DNA of 64,000 bases, taken from assembly GCA_013399875.1 (NCBI GenBank), contig VXAZ01008136.1, positions 744,001 to 808,000 of the forward strand. Reading direction: 5' to 3'. Positions 1 through 13,285 of this stretch are shown here, piece after piece. The position numbers and the translations under genes were made by a program. Below the pieces are notes generated by a model. It did no database searches, had not been told where the DNA came from, and saw only the letters and a list, made by a program, of their open reading frames with translations. The stretch is from Gymnorhina tibicen (taxonomy: Eukaryota > Chordata > Aves > Passeriformes > Artamidae). Within the stretch, counting starts at the first letter, position 1, and every line of letters starts with the position of its first letter.

Positions 1-94
1 AAAAAAACTGAAAGGACACAGAAAATAAAACAGGAAGTGACCCAGAATGCCAAGTCCCTTAACCTGAAGCTGTCATTTATGCCTAAGCGTTTTT

Positions 95-240
95 TGATAG
101 ATGTTTGTCTATCTTTTCCTTGATAAACTCCAGGGATGGAGACTGAGGTGTTTTGTGAACAACTTCGGTTGCCCAAAAGTTTTTCCAAGGCCTGGCTTTA
201 AATTTTCCTTGTTGGTATTTATGTGTGAAACTTCTTCCTT
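95..240 (-). mobile_element. Possible highly diverged CR1 3' fragment
   Basis: The minus strand reads KNF..TEVV....QSPSLEFIKEKIDKHL, which resembles the CR1 ORF2 C-terminal pattern (FF..RVV.HWNRLP..VV.SPSLE.FK..LD..L). On the + strand 'ccagggatggagact' matches the usual antisense CR1 text. The similarity is short and could be chance. Confidence 0.3.
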
Positions 241-1084
241 TATCCCTAGTGTTCATGGAGAATTGCTTAGTCTCTTCCTTACAGCTACTTTTTTCACGTC
301 TGAAAACTGTTAAAGTTCCTTTCAGATTTCTTTCCTTTAGATTATATGACTCATTCAACCCTTCTCGAACAATATTTTATTGCATTCTATCATTCGTTCT
401 GCTCTCTTAACTCCTTTCAGATGACCTAGACTATTCTTGAGGAGGAGTGCTTGTGACTGAAAACCTACTCCAGTGGGTGCTGCACCAGCTCTTACAGCCA
501 GCCTTTCATTTAGGCAGTATGTTTGCTTTTGGCAATGTTATTGGCACGTGCTCAGATCTGATCCATTTTAATCCTCAGATCTTTAACAGCAGAGCAGATC
601 TGTCATTTCCTATCTTCTATCTGTGTAGTGTAATCTAAGTGTAGAATTTTTATTCTTTTCCCTCTAATATGAATACTGGTTTTGCAGGAATGTTCTTTAA
701 CCTTTTAAGATTATTGGGAGTTTTATTCCTAGACCTTTCAGTGCTTGAAACTTCTGCAGTTTTGGTAAGATCTCTGTATATAACTATTATATTATATCTA
801 TAATGTCATATAAGTGATTTATGAAAATATATTATAATATCAGATTCTGCAATATTGTATTTAAACATACTTTCATTTTGAATGGAATATCCCAAAATAG
901 TTATTGATGCAACTTCCAGCTCTGAAAGTCATAAAGTTGCATATTTGTTGAAACCAGGACAGCTTACCACATAAAAATTAAGTATATAATTACCATACTT
1001 TTTTCGTGTTCTTCCTTGATACCTGCTAGTGGCTTCTATCAGAGAAAGGATACTTAAATCAATGAAGTTTAATTCTGACTTGTA
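241..1084. other. Noncoding, no gene seen
   Basis: AT-rich unique sequence with a very AT-rich segment at about 776-850. No repeat family or plausible coding frame is recognised. Confidence 0.7.
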
Positions 1085-1965
1085 GAATCAGAGCATCATT
1101 TACAATGGAAAGGACTCCTGAGATCATTAAGTCCAGTCATCAACCTAGCACTGCCAAGCCCTCGCCTAAACCATATCCATAAGCGCCACTCTACATGTCT
1201 TTTAAATACTTCCAGGAATGGTGATTACACCACATCCCTAGGCAGCCTGTTCCAATGCTTGACCATCCTTTCAGTGAAGAAGTTTTTCTTAATACCCAAT
1301 CTAAACCTCCCCTAGTGCAACTTGAGGCCATTTCCTCTCGTCCTATTGCTTGTTACTTGGGAGAAGAGACCAAACCCCACCTCAATACAGCCCCCTTTCA
1401 GGTGGTTGAAGACAGTGATAAGGTTGCCCCTGAGCCTCCTTTTTTTCAGACTAAACACCCCCAGCTCCCTCAGCTTCTCCTTACAAGACCTGTGCTCCAG
1501 ACCCTTCCCCAGCTCTCTTGCCCTTCTCTGGACACGCTCCAGCCCCTCAATGTCTTTCTCATTGTGAGGGGCCCAGAACTGGACACGGGATTTGAGGTGT
1601 GGCCTCACAAGTGCCGAGTACAGGGGGACAATCCCTGCCCTGTGCCTGCTGGCCACACTATTGCTGATACAGGCCAGGTGCCATTGGCCTTCCTGGCCAC
1701 CTGGGCACTGCTGGCTCTTGTTCAGCTGCTGTTGACCAGCACCCCCAGGTCCTTTTCTGCTGCTTTCCAGCCACTCTGCCTCCAGCCTGTAGAGCTGCAG
1801 GGGGTTGTTGTTGATCCAAGTGCAGGACACTTGGCCTTGTTGAACCTCATAGCACTGGCCTTGACCCATGGATCCAGCCTGTCCAGATCCCTCTCCAGAG
1901 CCTTCCTACCCTTCAGCAGCATGACACTCCCACCCAACTTCATGCTGTCTTGTGACCAACAACTC
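1085..1965 (-). mobile_element. CR1 LINE, 5'-truncated copy
   Basis: Read on the minus strand, this is about 880 bp of the 3' end of a chicken repeat 1 (CR1) retrotransposon: the C-terminal part of ORF2, then the short 3' UTR that ends near 1085. The + strand shows the characteristic antisense text, for example the segment around 1233-1262 (ggcagcctgttccaatgcttgacc) and a reversed 'GAATCA' tail region. CR1 copies are usually truncated at the 5' end, as here. It marks the window as avian or reptilian DNA. Confidence 0.93.
1210..1960 (-). pseudogene. Decayed CR1 ORF2 (reverse transcriptase C-terminal region)
   Basis: Minus-strand translation gives recognisable CR1 ORF2 blocks in two frames. 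KLGGSV, then DLDRLDPW and MRFNKAKC, read in one frame from about 1943. [10 protein letters not shown], then [27 protein letters not shown] and [16 protein letters not shown], read in another down to about 1400. AEKDLGVLV returns to the first frame near 1750, so at least two or three frameshifts fall between about 1700 and 1870. The catalytic core and endonuclease domain are absent. No product is expected. Confidence 0.85.
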
Positions 1966-2800
1966 CTCTTGGGACTGGTTATTTTTGTCGTATTTATTTT
2001 TCATTGTTACACCTTAGCAAATCTGATCTCATAGAAAGAATTAGATTAATTTACTATGATTTGATATTGGAAGGTCCATGCAGGCAGTCATGACTTTTCG
2101 GTGTTTTAGGTGTTTGTGAATGGTTTGTTTGACTCTTCATTGCAGGATTTTTCTAAAACTGAAAGTAGGCTGAGTGGTTTTCTCTCCTCTAGCCTGTCTC
2201 TCCTCTCTTTTCCTTTTTTTAATTTTTTTTTTTTAATTAGATGTAGGAGTGGCATTTCCAAGTTTTGTGGAGCCTAATTTATTTTTGACAGGTTTTCAAA
2301 ACATAATCATTTATCATCTGTGGGACAAAAGGCAGGCTTAAGGAAAATACCTACAGAGAATTTCCACTGAGCTTATCTTAGAACTTCTCATTTACCTATT
2401 TTTCAATCTGTTTGTCACTGTTCTGGTTTTATTACTCATCTCTATCTCTGCAGCTCATTTTCTTAGCTGTAAGATCACAGTTGACATTTTTAGTGAAGAT
2501 AGAAGCAAAGATGACATTAACTGTGACCTTCTCAAGATTCCTGTTCAGGAACAGAACAGCATTTTTCTTAATATTCTAATACTAATAACATAAATTTGCA
2601 GTATTTTCTCCCATGTTTTACTTTTTCACAAAGTTTCACCTTTCTCATTTTATTCCTAGACTGCGGACACTCTAGTTCAGGATACTTTGTGCCTATGAAT
2701 TGTCCTTTTTTTGTTCCTTTTGTTTTTGTTTGTTTTAACAGCACTACCAGCTCTCTCCAATTCCTATTCCCCTTTCTACTGACATTTTGTAAAAATCTAG

Positions 2801-2851
2801 CACTTCCACCTCCAAGTGTTTATTGCACTTTCCACCTCCAAGTGTTTATTG
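2801..2851. repeat. Tandem duplication, 25/26-bp unit, two copies
   Basis: CACTTCCACCTCCAAGTGTT plus TATTG is followed by the same unit with one extra T. It is almost identical, so probably recent. Confidence 0.9.
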
Positions 2852-5800
2852 CACATCCTAAGCTCCATGATTTATGATGTTTGTGTTCTCCCTTCTAACC
2901 GTCTGAGGCTTGTTAATTCTGTCATCTATTTCATGGTCACTCTGACAGGCTGTTTTGCATCTGCACAATCTCGACCTGTTCTTCCAGGCTGGCCAGAAAC
3001 ACAGTCAGAGGCCCTTTCCTTTACTTGCTTTCTTTAGCTTTTGTAGAAACAGATATGTCACCATAAGTCTTTGTTACCAGTATGTTCCTGCTTCCCTCCT
3101 TTGTAAGTGGGCTGGATGATGAAAGAGTCCATCTCAAACCTGTCCTGTGTTCTTCATATTTTTGCTGGTTGCCTAGAAAATGCATCGTCCACCTTGTCTT
3201 TGTGACCAGACCCAAGACATGACAATTTCCTTTAACCTTCAACATTTTAGCAGGTTTTTATTCCTACATCACCTGGGATTTAGAATAATATCAGTCAGCC
3301 TTGATACACAGAGAATATGTCCTTTGTTTTATTTTTCAGTGAGAGCCAAACAAGATATATAGACCTATGTCTGCTAAATAATTAAATTAGGCAGTACTGA
3401 AGCATTCAAAGTCTGGTACCCTCTGAGCCAAATTATCTGTTGGTATAAATCCCATGACTTCAATATGGTTTCTTAAGCAGATGACCTATATTTTCCCCTT
3501 GAAAATGAACAAAAAATAGATGTATTTTCTTAAAATCTGAACTTAAGTTTTGATTTGAATTTAGGAAATCACAAAACATTTGGACGTATTTTCTGACCCA
3601 TGTAATTATTACTTTAAATGTTATAGCCAGGGTAGTTCATAGACCAGAAGTAGTATTGTTGCAGAGAAAAATAAACAAGACTATGAGAGCAAAGACAAAA
3701 CACAGTACAAAGAAAATAACTTTCAGGTCTTGTGGCTACTACATTATAAGGCAATAAGGATTTCCCTTTTATATGATTAATTCAGATTTTAATAAGTAAC
3801 TTCTTCTGCAAAACTGCAGTCAGTTTTTCATCATTAATGTAGATGTTCAAAAAAATGTTCTTTCTCAAGATGAATGGAGAAAAAAATATAATATTATTGA
3901 CTTTCTTAAACCTATCTCATATGATGGATTTATGGAATGAAAATAATATAGAAATTCCTTAGACTGTGACAGGAAATACAAATCAAGTGAATGGAAAAGT
4001 AGTTGCACTGAAATAAAGACATTTCAGAAGATAATGGGTTCACTACAAAAGGATCTTCTGTTAAGTACTTCCTATAATTCTGTTTTCAGTGGACAAGAGA
4101 CAGACAAAGATGCGTGTGGATACATCATGTTTTTGTTCACTGGTAGCTGAAGATGTATTAGAGCTGTAGGCAAACCTAATGCAGTGAGGGTTGGAAAGAT
4201 GGAAAATTCTTTGTCCAACCTGGAGTAGTTTCCTGGTTAGTACAAAACCAAAAGAAACCAAGAAAAACCTACATAACTTACTAAGGCTTTAGTTCTGGTT
4301 TAACTTGTTTAGCTAAAGGGGAAAGATTATCCAGCCACAGTGATTAGAGGCATAATACCTAGAAAGATCAATCAGCTGTGTCTTCTGGGTCTCAAATGTG
4401 ATCAGAAAAGGTCTACTAAGTTGTGCAAAGGTGTGTTTAGTTCTATATTACCTTTTTGCTGTTTCAAATAAATTTTCTGGAAAAGAAAGCATTGTGCCAG
4501 GGAGAACATTTTATGGCTTAAGGTGATCTGTTGACTGGAAGTCTCGGAAACACATGGAAAGGATGACCTAGGAATCAGCCACATCTTACCATGGCTTTGA
4601 AAAAGGTATTTGCACTCAGTGCTGGTGTCCCGGCTTGTGGGTTTGCACAGCAACATGGGTTTGTGCAAAGAATTATAGATGAAGATTCTTTCATTAAATT
4701 CAGTGAGCTGATGTCAAAAATATTTCTCAAGGAATACAAAAGATTATCTTTAGTAATGACAGTAGGCCTGAACACATAATTACTTGTGTTCCCTTGTATT
4801 ACTCCATGTGGGAATTCCTAAATGTTTCTTCTTGCTGTCAAAAAAAAAGAAAACCCTTTGTTTTCTTGTAAAAATTTTCTCCAGCACCGTTGTTTTCTTT
4901 CTTTTTATTTTAATAAAATTTGGGGCTATAATAGGAAAGGAAGAAGGATGGGAAGAAAATTCTGGCAATGCTATTCTTGGAATTGGTGTTTTTTTACTCC
5001 TCTACTCTGAGATACAAATTCCCAATACCAAAGAATGAAAAAATAAGGAAAATTTCCCAAAGGTCATAAAACTGGAGCAGAATTTCCAATGACTGCAAAA
5101 GCATCACCCCAGATAGGCAGAAGTATGTCTCAAATAGGCATTCACTTTTTTATGTGGAAGTAATTGGTTCATACTATTTAAAACCTGTCCTAACAGGAGA
5201 AAAATAGTATCACTAGAATTCACAGAAGTTGATCTCAAAAAACATGTTCACAGAGCAGCAGATACCAAAACTGAAAACATCTTCAGAAATTCGATTTTAG
5301 AGCACTTGAATGAAGCCCTTCTCTATGTTAGATTCGCATCCTGTTCTTTTTAACTAAAGCACATCTTATGCTTCATATGCACTGGAAATCAAATTCAGGA
5401 ATTACATAATTTGATACAAGAGAAATGAGTGGCTGCCTTAAGGGGTCATCTCCCATTCTGCTACTTCACAATAAATCTGAATGAAATCCTATTTCAATGA
5501 AAGTAGTCACTAGAGGGAAATAGAACAGAATTTTGTCTCTAAATTTTAATGCTGAAACAGGAAAACTAAAAGTCACCATTCTAAAAGTGCTTTTGGTGCA
5601 TCTGCCCTACTTTAAAGTAATTTAGAAGTTCATATACTTCCTTAAATTGAGCAATTACAATTTTTTTTTTTAAATGCAAAACCTAAAAACCCCTTTATAA
5701 TGATTTTTGAGAGCATGGGAAATACCAGAGTAGAGGAAAAAATATTATTTATTTGCTATAATTTCCTCAAGCATAGGCCAACAAAACTGCTAAGATGAAA

Positions 5801-6586
5801 TTTGCTTGTTGCCTTATTCTTTGTAACATGCCCTTCTGATGGAGAACCATACAGCTTTCCAGTTGTTTCCAGAGATGGGCAAGGCATCTCTGCTGTGTGT
5901 TGAGTTAGGCTATGCATAATATGAGCTCTAAAACTTTTATATTGATAGAGGGGATTTTTTTTAGGAGCAATTCCTTTTTTTTTTTTTGTTACAGGAAAAA
6001 CAGCAAATTTTTTTTGATATAGGAAATCCATATCAGCATTTTTTACTTTTCTTTCTTCTTATCTAATAGATATTCTCTTATGATTTATTAAGAGGTATAG
6101 AACATGTATTCTGTTAAAACTATAGAGAAATCAAGTACTGTAACAATGAAATATTATATGAAAGGATAGAGAAATATTTATGCAGATTCTTGTGGAATTT
6201 TTATGTGTTTGCTGCATATAAATTAGCCCTATAACTTCACCAAGGAGAGACAAGAATAAATAAGTTCTTAGAGAAGAAAAAGTTGAAGTTTTAAATAACT
6301 TGCTGAAGGACAAAGCTGAAAAAAAGAGATAACAAAACAAAAAGTGGAAAAATACCTATTTTCCTTGGTTCAGTTATGAATACCACTGCAATTTCTGATA
6401 TTTATGCACTTGAAAGTGTAAGGTCTATGAACATTCTAAGAAATGGGCATATTGGAGGAAACATTTCTGTAAATTTAATATGAGTGAGGGTTCTCTCCTT
6501 GTTCTGGATTTCATCACAAAAGCTTTGTGGAATTCTGCTAAATACTAACTTATTAAGAAAATTTTGCAATACAGTATAAATGAGAA

Positions 6587-6635
6587 AGAATAAAAAAATA
6601 AAATAAAAGAATAAAGAATAAAAAAAATAAAGAAT
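6587..6635. repeat. A-rich simple repeat (AATAAAA-like)
   Basis: Irregular AATAAA/AAAATAAA units over about 50 bp. They contain several AATAAA hexamers that are low-complexity sequence, not evidence of a transcript end. Confidence 0.85.
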
Positions 6636-6649
6636 TTGCTTTATTTTTT
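6622..6649. repeat. Perfect inverted repeat, 11-bp arms, 6-nt loop
   Basis: AAAAAATAAAG, then AATTTG, then CTTTATTTTTT. The arms are exactly complementary. Confidence 0.9.
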
Positions 6650-6669
6650 CAGCTTGAAACAGTTTAAAT

Positions 6670-6695
6670 CTAACTAGGAAAATATTCCTAGTTAG
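6670..6695. repeat. Perfect inverted repeat, 11-bp arms, 4-nt loop
   Basis: CTAACTAGGAA, then AATA, then TTCCTAGTTAG. It lies 20 bp after the previous hairpin. Confidence 0.9.
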
Positions 6696-8136
6696 TTCTC
6701 TTCATCTTCATGAGCATGTGTATAATACATTAGATTACAAAACAAAACAACACAAAACAGTATTAGAAGACCATTAAAGTTGCAAAGAAAAAAAAACAAA
6801 CCCAAACGTGGATATAGAAGATTATTGAAAGAACGTGTAAACAACCAGAAAATTACACTTCCTGATAACCTCAAAGAGGACTGTTGAGCATGCAACTTAC
6901 TGTGTCGTACTAGGGTTGCATTTATGGGCTGTTGTTTTCTAGTAAATGGCACCTTCCTCATAGTTTATCAGTTCTCTAAAACATGGTTATTATCCCATGA
7001 CCCCTCCAGTTCTCCCTTCTTCCCCCCACCCCAACTTCACTTGCCCATATTAGAAACTGTAATTTATTAAAAAAATGGGATTTCAAAAGACATGGACAAA
7101 CATTTTTCCATTTCTCATAATTTATCTGTGAAAATACTACCTGGTCTTTATTTTCTGCTGAGCTTCACGTTTATTTTTAAGATCATAAGGAGATCCTATA
7201 TTGAGGAAGTAGTATATGCAAATAGCATGCAAAACTGCTACACTCATGGTTGTATTAAGATTGTATATGCAATTATAATGCTGTCACTGACTGACTTTGA
7301 GGATCTTAATCTTCCATTTTAAGACTATTTGGTGGCAGCTGTTCGATAAAATAAGTACTCAATATATCATTTGAAAAACTTAGCAGAGAATAATATGATT
7401 ATCTAAAACTGACTGCAGAAAAAATATGTGCAGTTAGAAGGAAATAAGCCTATGTAGACAAGAAAAATTTTACAGGCTATGTCTTCACAGGAGATAATTT
7501 TTCTTCACAGAATATAAATATATTTTTCATCCAGTATTAGGTGTTATAATACAGAGGAAAACTCACAAGTGAAGTGTGAGAATTATGTTTCCACAAAAAG
7601 GTGTGGCCTTTAAACATACATCTTGTAGGACAAAGTCATTCAACATTTATGGAACTGTTTGAATTTTCCAACAGGTCTAGGCATGTGTCTGTGAAACAAA
7701 ACCTATTAAAAGTGATTTAGTGTGACAGTCCTTGTGCACCAAGACAGCCAACCCCCCTTCACTGACTGTAGACCTCACCCCGTTCAAGCTACTGGAACAG
7801 AGCCGGCAGAGACGTGGGGGCTCCTCAGAAGGGGTCACTGCCCAGAGGCTGCTTTTGGAGAGAGGCAAATAATGTTCACCTGGGAAATTACTGTGGGACA
7901 GCAAGCCTGGATCATGGTCTCTGGTGTCTTTGCTGAGTTAAATTTTTCCAAAAACCTTTAGCTGTAATATTCACAGAACCTTGGTCCTAAGGTTTTCCCA
8001 TAAATTTCAGGCTCATAATGGCATTACAAGCTAATTCAGGGACTCTGCTTACATTTTCAAGCAGCTGAAAGCACCTAGCCTTTGACCATTGTCCTTCTCT
8101 AACTAATTCAGCTTAATGGTAAACAACTAAAAACAT

Positions 8137-8184
8137 ACTGTTCTGCTCTGCTAAAAACATTAGTTCTGCTCTGCTAAAAGCAAA
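8137..8184. repeat. Tandem duplication, 24-bp unit, two copies
   Basis: The shared core GTTCTGCTCTGCTAAAA repeats at 24-bp spacing, with minor differences at the ends. Confidence 0.8.
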
Positions 8185-11100
8185 GAAACAAGATTTTTCT
8201 TTCCGTATGCTAAGAATTCCCAATCAGACTCTAACAAGACAGCTTATAAAAGAAGTTATTTTCCAACATATGTAGGAGAAAAATATATAAAAAGAATAAG
8301 AAATTACCAACTGTGAAGTTAAATACAGAGTTTAGGAAAATGCTGTGTTAGCACAATAACTTAATTCTTCAACATAAAATGGCAATAGAAAAGCTTGAGC
8401 TTTTATGGCTCCTTTGAAACCAGTTGCTAAAATATTTCATGAAATTTAACCATTTAGGAGTATTTAGAATTCAAAACAACTCTTGTGTAAAATGTTCATG
8501 TTACTAAAGGCTGCCCAAAGACAGGAGCTTAAGATGGAGCGCAGAGAAAAATACATTACTCAATTCAAACTGTAGAAATTATTTTATGTAGTTAGAAGGC
8601 AATTTCCTGAGTTGGATTTTGTCCAAGGTTCTGCATTTGTCACCTGAAGCTTATGGGAAAACCACACAATCTTTCATGAGCACAAGTTACCGTGACCTTT
8701 GCTTTAATGCCTCAGGACAGAAGATTCAGAATAGCTGCTCCTGACAAAGTGCTGGTACAGTACAGGCGTGGGTACCTGGGTACTATTTATTCCTTGCTTA
8801 AGTGTCTGATTTTGTTTTTCTTGGATAAACATAAGAGATATTAAAAAAATAGAATGACTATAAAAAATCAGGTAGATTAGAGTCAAGTAAAAAGTGTTAC
8901 TTTTCAGTGAAGATTGTGAGTTTGCAGACCTAAAACCCCCTGTTTTGTAATGTATATGGTACTAGCACTTCCAAAACTGAAATTTTGCTTCCTGACTTCA
9001 TAACATGATGGGGCTCTTTAAAATTCAGTATGGCAAATGTGCAAAGCATTGTGCTGGAACCAGTGTGATTCCAAGGATGAGGATAAAAGTCCAAACTAAA
9101 GACCAAACAACAGAATATTCTTTAGGAAAAAGAAACAGCAAAACAAAACAGTAGCAGTCTGTGGACTGAAAAGCAAAAACTTTCTTATGAATAGAACTGT
9201 TTAACTTTAGGCAGTGTTTTCCATCTGTGGATTGCAAGGCATTTTATTAATTATAATGAAAACATCAGAGTGTCGTCTTGTGGGAAGTAAATGTTATGTC
9301 TGTTTTGCATATGGGTAATGATGATACTGGCCCTCATCTTCCAATACTGTTCTTGACTGCTCACTTCAAAAGCTGTAAGTTGAAATGAAATTGAGTTGTG
9401 ATGATGGAAAAAATAACCAGGTTTTTGGACTGAAATCCTTTGAACCTTTCCAGATTATGTTTTATGTGACAGTCACAGGAGTGTGCTTACACAGTGAGAT
9501 TGCTCATTGTGTCTAGTTAAGCCATGTTAATTAGAAATAGCACTACAGACTCATTGTGCTATTATATTCCTCTTTATATGTAGCTCGATTGATATATTAT
9601 AGCTGTGTCGAGTTAATGAGTCACATGAGATACAAACATTCTTTTTGTTCAAACAAAGTTTAAAAAATGTCACTGCATGTACTCTTTGAAGTGCTCAGGA
9701 GAAAGAACTGGTCACAGGTGCTCTATAATGCAAATGTTGTATGAATGGATGACTGGGCTGAATCTTCCATATGTGATCTTTTCTTCACAACCCCAAAAAT
9801 CTTCCTCATGCAATGCATGAATCAAGACAGAAACTGATATAAGATATCTGTGGTTCATTTATTTTCGTTTTATGAACCTTACAGTCTAGCATGCAGTGAG
9901 AATGACTGTAATACATTAATAATATTTAAGCACTGTCTTTTCCTGAAGGAATGCAGTCAGAGAAAAATTGAGAAGAAATAAAACAAAATCTTTCCCATCT
10001 GTTCAAGACGTGCAAAAGTAAAAATCTTCTCTTACAGATAAGTTTGGGAGCAAGTTGGGTACTTCTTACAAGCAGGCAAACCTGGGTCAAACATTGACTT
10101 CCTGAGGTTCCTTCCTACCTGAATTAACCTATAAGCTTGTATTTGTAAAATGTAATAGTCCCATACTTGTTGCCATTACACCCATGGTTGCGATCCCTTT
10201 GGGATTCTAGTTGGACAGCACTTACATTAATGAGGCCTTGAATGAATAGCACTTGGTGAAAACAATGCATGAGATTAAAACTGAAGCAAGGGAAAATATA
10301 AACTGCTGTGGTTTGGGGAGTCAAAAGAAGTTAAAAAGCTACCACTCTCAACTTTTGTGTACTTTTGAGCTGGAAATTGCCATTCTGGTCAGATGAGACA
10401 GCATAACCATCCATAAGATCATGGCTAGTACGTATCAGTGCAGTGCAAAACTGCATAGCTTAAAAAGCTCCTTTGGCAGCTTGTTAGTGGTGACTTTTAA
10501 TTTGCAAAAGGCATTGAAAGGGTGAGGCAGTATTTTCTGAAACTGCTCCAGCTCGGATTTCAAGAACTTGACCCAGTCCTCCATGAGAAAGTAGTTTGGT
10601 TTGAGGTATCCAGATCCCAGGCACCTATATGACATGTATAAAACACAGAAGAATTGAAAGAATTGCCCTCAGTAAGAAATCTTAGTAAAATCTTAGTGCA
10701 GAAAGACTGGCTAAAACTGTTTAAAAAGATTAACAATCAAAATAATGCTCACTTTCTTTTTTTTTTTCTTTCCAATTCTTGCCAGGGATTGGATCCTGGA
10801 GAGTAAATCAGAAGAGAATTTGACCTAGGCAGTTAGTTCCATGACATGATCAAATTGCAGTTTGGGGAATCTTCTGTCTTCTTACCTGGATTCAGGCTCC
10901 CAGGCTGTTTGCTTCACACTCTTTTCCTTTTTACATGAGTTTCAATGCTGTCATACATTTCCCTCTTCAGCCTATACCTCTGTTCTCTCTAACTCTCTTC
11001 CTAGAGATCTTTTTTCCCCCTGACATGACCATTTTTAGCCCTGCCCTTAGCCTTTACACCACTACTTTTATCCTTGAGTTGGCCTTCAATCATCTTCTTT

Positions 11101-11458
11101 CTGTTTCACCTCCATTTTGTAATTTATCTTTTGTTTTTAGGGGTGATTGAGCAGTTTGGAACTTTTTTTTTCAAGAGCTAATGGACTTAGCTCACTTCAG
11201 AGTGTAATGTACTTTTGGACCCTATAGAGTTCATGAAAGTCCAAGGAAAAAAATGGCATTATATCGATATATCCTGGCAGCTTATTGCAGTGTTCCCCCA
11301 TTCATCACATGCATGATGTCTGAATGGAATGTGTTGTAACCTTCTCTTAAAGCAGCTGAAAGACCAGAATAATTTTCCTTTGATAAAGGGTTTCTGTCTC
11401 TGAACCATGAAAAAAATTCTGCCTCTTTCTCAAGCTTGACTTAGATATTTGGGCACTT

Positions 11459-11480
11459 ATACTGAGCACATACTGAGCAC
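11459..11480. repeat. Tandem 11-bp duplication (ATACTGAGCAC)x2
   Basis: Two exact adjacent copies of ATACTGAGCAC. Confidence 0.85.
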
Positions 11481-13092
11481 AGAACAGTAAATAAAAAGTT
11501 GTTTGTCAGTTTAGATTAATGTTGACACATGTTTTGGCATTATATAGATATGTTTAAATACAGGTTCTACTCTCTAATAGGGAACACGAGATAGCCCAAT
11601 GGCAGCCTGTTCAGCTCTGCAGTGTTAGAATTGATTTCATATCTGACATAAAATAACTGTTTGAGCTTAATCAAAATTAAACAGTTCTTTAATTTCTTGC
11701 TGCTGCTGCTACAGGTAGAAGTGATCACAAATTTTTATTTTAAAATATGGATGAACTTAAGCCACAACAGAACCCTGAGCTGCAGACTCAACTTCCTCAA
11801 TCTCATGTACTAGGACCTGTTCTTCAAGCACAAATAAATTTATTCCAGATATGAATATGGATATGCACAGAGTGCATCAGGATTTATGTTTCTGGCTGGA
11901 AATAAAAGTAATGTTACCATTAAAGACACCAGTTTCCACCTCTTTTTATCTTTGTATTTCTTGTTTATTGTTCCTTCTCACAAGACTTTGCACCCTGGAC
12001 AGTGCTAACTTTTAGTAGTTATGTTTTTTAGTATTTTCTTTTTGGTCTTGGGACTGTTTTACCATTTGATTACATTTCACCAAGGAAATTGTGCAGGATA
12101 TATTATTTAGTGAAAACAACTTGCCAAGATGTGGAGAGAGAATTGCTTTGATGAGGATTCTCTGAGTAGGATACAAAGAAAGAGAGTATTTGGAGGTCTT
12201 TGGTGCTTGGGGAGATGCATGTATTTCATAAAATTAATTGATCCCAGTCTATCAAAGGCTTTTATCATGCTAGAATAGTATATAAGAAAATCTAGATGAC
12301 ACAATACAGCATTATATTATGCTTGTTAGGATCCTGGCTCCTTGAGGAGCTTGTATACCCTTACTCAGTCCCTTCTGACCTTCAAAAAGCACTGAAAATG
12401 CTCAGTCCTTCCTGGGACAGTCAGACTCTCCCAGGATGAGAGGGGAATACCCGTAAGTCCTCTGCAAGGGTAGTGTCACCTTCCTATGCAAAAACAACCC
12501 TTGGAACAAATTCAGTTTTTTACAGTCAGTAGCTGAAATGCTATGTCTCATGGAAAACTATAGATCCTCCAGTGTTATTAATATCCTACCTTTGGGACAT
12601 ACAGACGTTGACCTCTATTCCCAAAATGTATCTTTGAGTGCTGGAAGTATTTTGTAAAGAATATAAGGCAAATATCTTTGCACAAAGATTATTACATCTG
12701 ATGGAAGAGGGATAATTCAGACATTCAAAATAATTTCCAGAGGCAGGTGCACTTTGCAGTGTCAAAACATTGAAGTTCTTGATGCTTAACAAGATAGTGA
12801 CAAATTTCATGGCCACTGACCTCTGTTTCTGGAAGAAGCTACTGATATCTTATATCTGTCTTTCTAATTTTTTTTCTCCTACTGCCCAGTGTTAAAATGC
12901 ACCAGTCTTTCAAAAGTTCATTCAACATCAGATCTCTTCAAAGATTTCTCAGGCTGGTAACCCAAAATAGGAACCCTGGGCATGCTAAAAATACACAATG
13001 CATTGCAAGCATATTTAGAAGTCAAGTGTGAGTTGAAAACAGGATGTGCATTGAGACTTCTGCCATATGACACCAGAGACTTTATTGCGGTG

Positions 13093-13285
13093 GCAGTGCT
13101 GGAGTAGCGCTTCAGCTGTGGTTCCAGTCCAGTGTATGTGCGCGTGCAGAAAGTGCTGCGTGCTGCTCCAGTGGTGGTTTCTCTGGGGGTGGAAGTGCTG
13201 TTTGCTTGCATGTGCTGCGTTAGATGATGCAATTGCTGCTTTACTGCCTTTTCATCGCAGGGGTGCTGCATGAGGTGCTCTGGAA
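13093..13285. repeat. Degenerate GTGCTG/TGCTGC-rich tract
   Basis: GTGCTG or a one-base variant recurs about every 15-30 bp (for example 'aaagtgctgcgtgctgctcc', 'gaagtgctgtttgc', 'catgtgctgcg', 'gggtgctgcatgaggtgctc'). It includes 17 bp of strict purine-pyrimidine alternation at 13132-13148. Local GC content is above the surroundings. The open frames on both strands follow from the low complexity. Confidence 0.5.

Larger units (their letters stand above)
1966..13092. other. Noncoding stretch, no gene seen
   Basis: AT-rich sequence without a recognisable exon. It holds the short duplications and hairpins listed separately, poly-T/A runs (2212-2235, 5660-5675, 5950-5990), a slightly GC-richer island at about 7720-7890 of unknown origin, and AT-rich motif-dense sequence at 9520-9670. 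A fragment at 3425-3470 weakly resembles old palindromic repeats. All open frames are under 95 codons and unrecognisable. Confidence 0.65.

Noticed and set aside
6587..6635. Cluster of AATAAA poly(A) signals
   Set aside because: Low-complexity A-rich repeat with no upstream exon.
12918..13271. 117-codon minus frame
   Set aside because: Half of it comes from the low-complexity GTGCTG tract; no family recognised.
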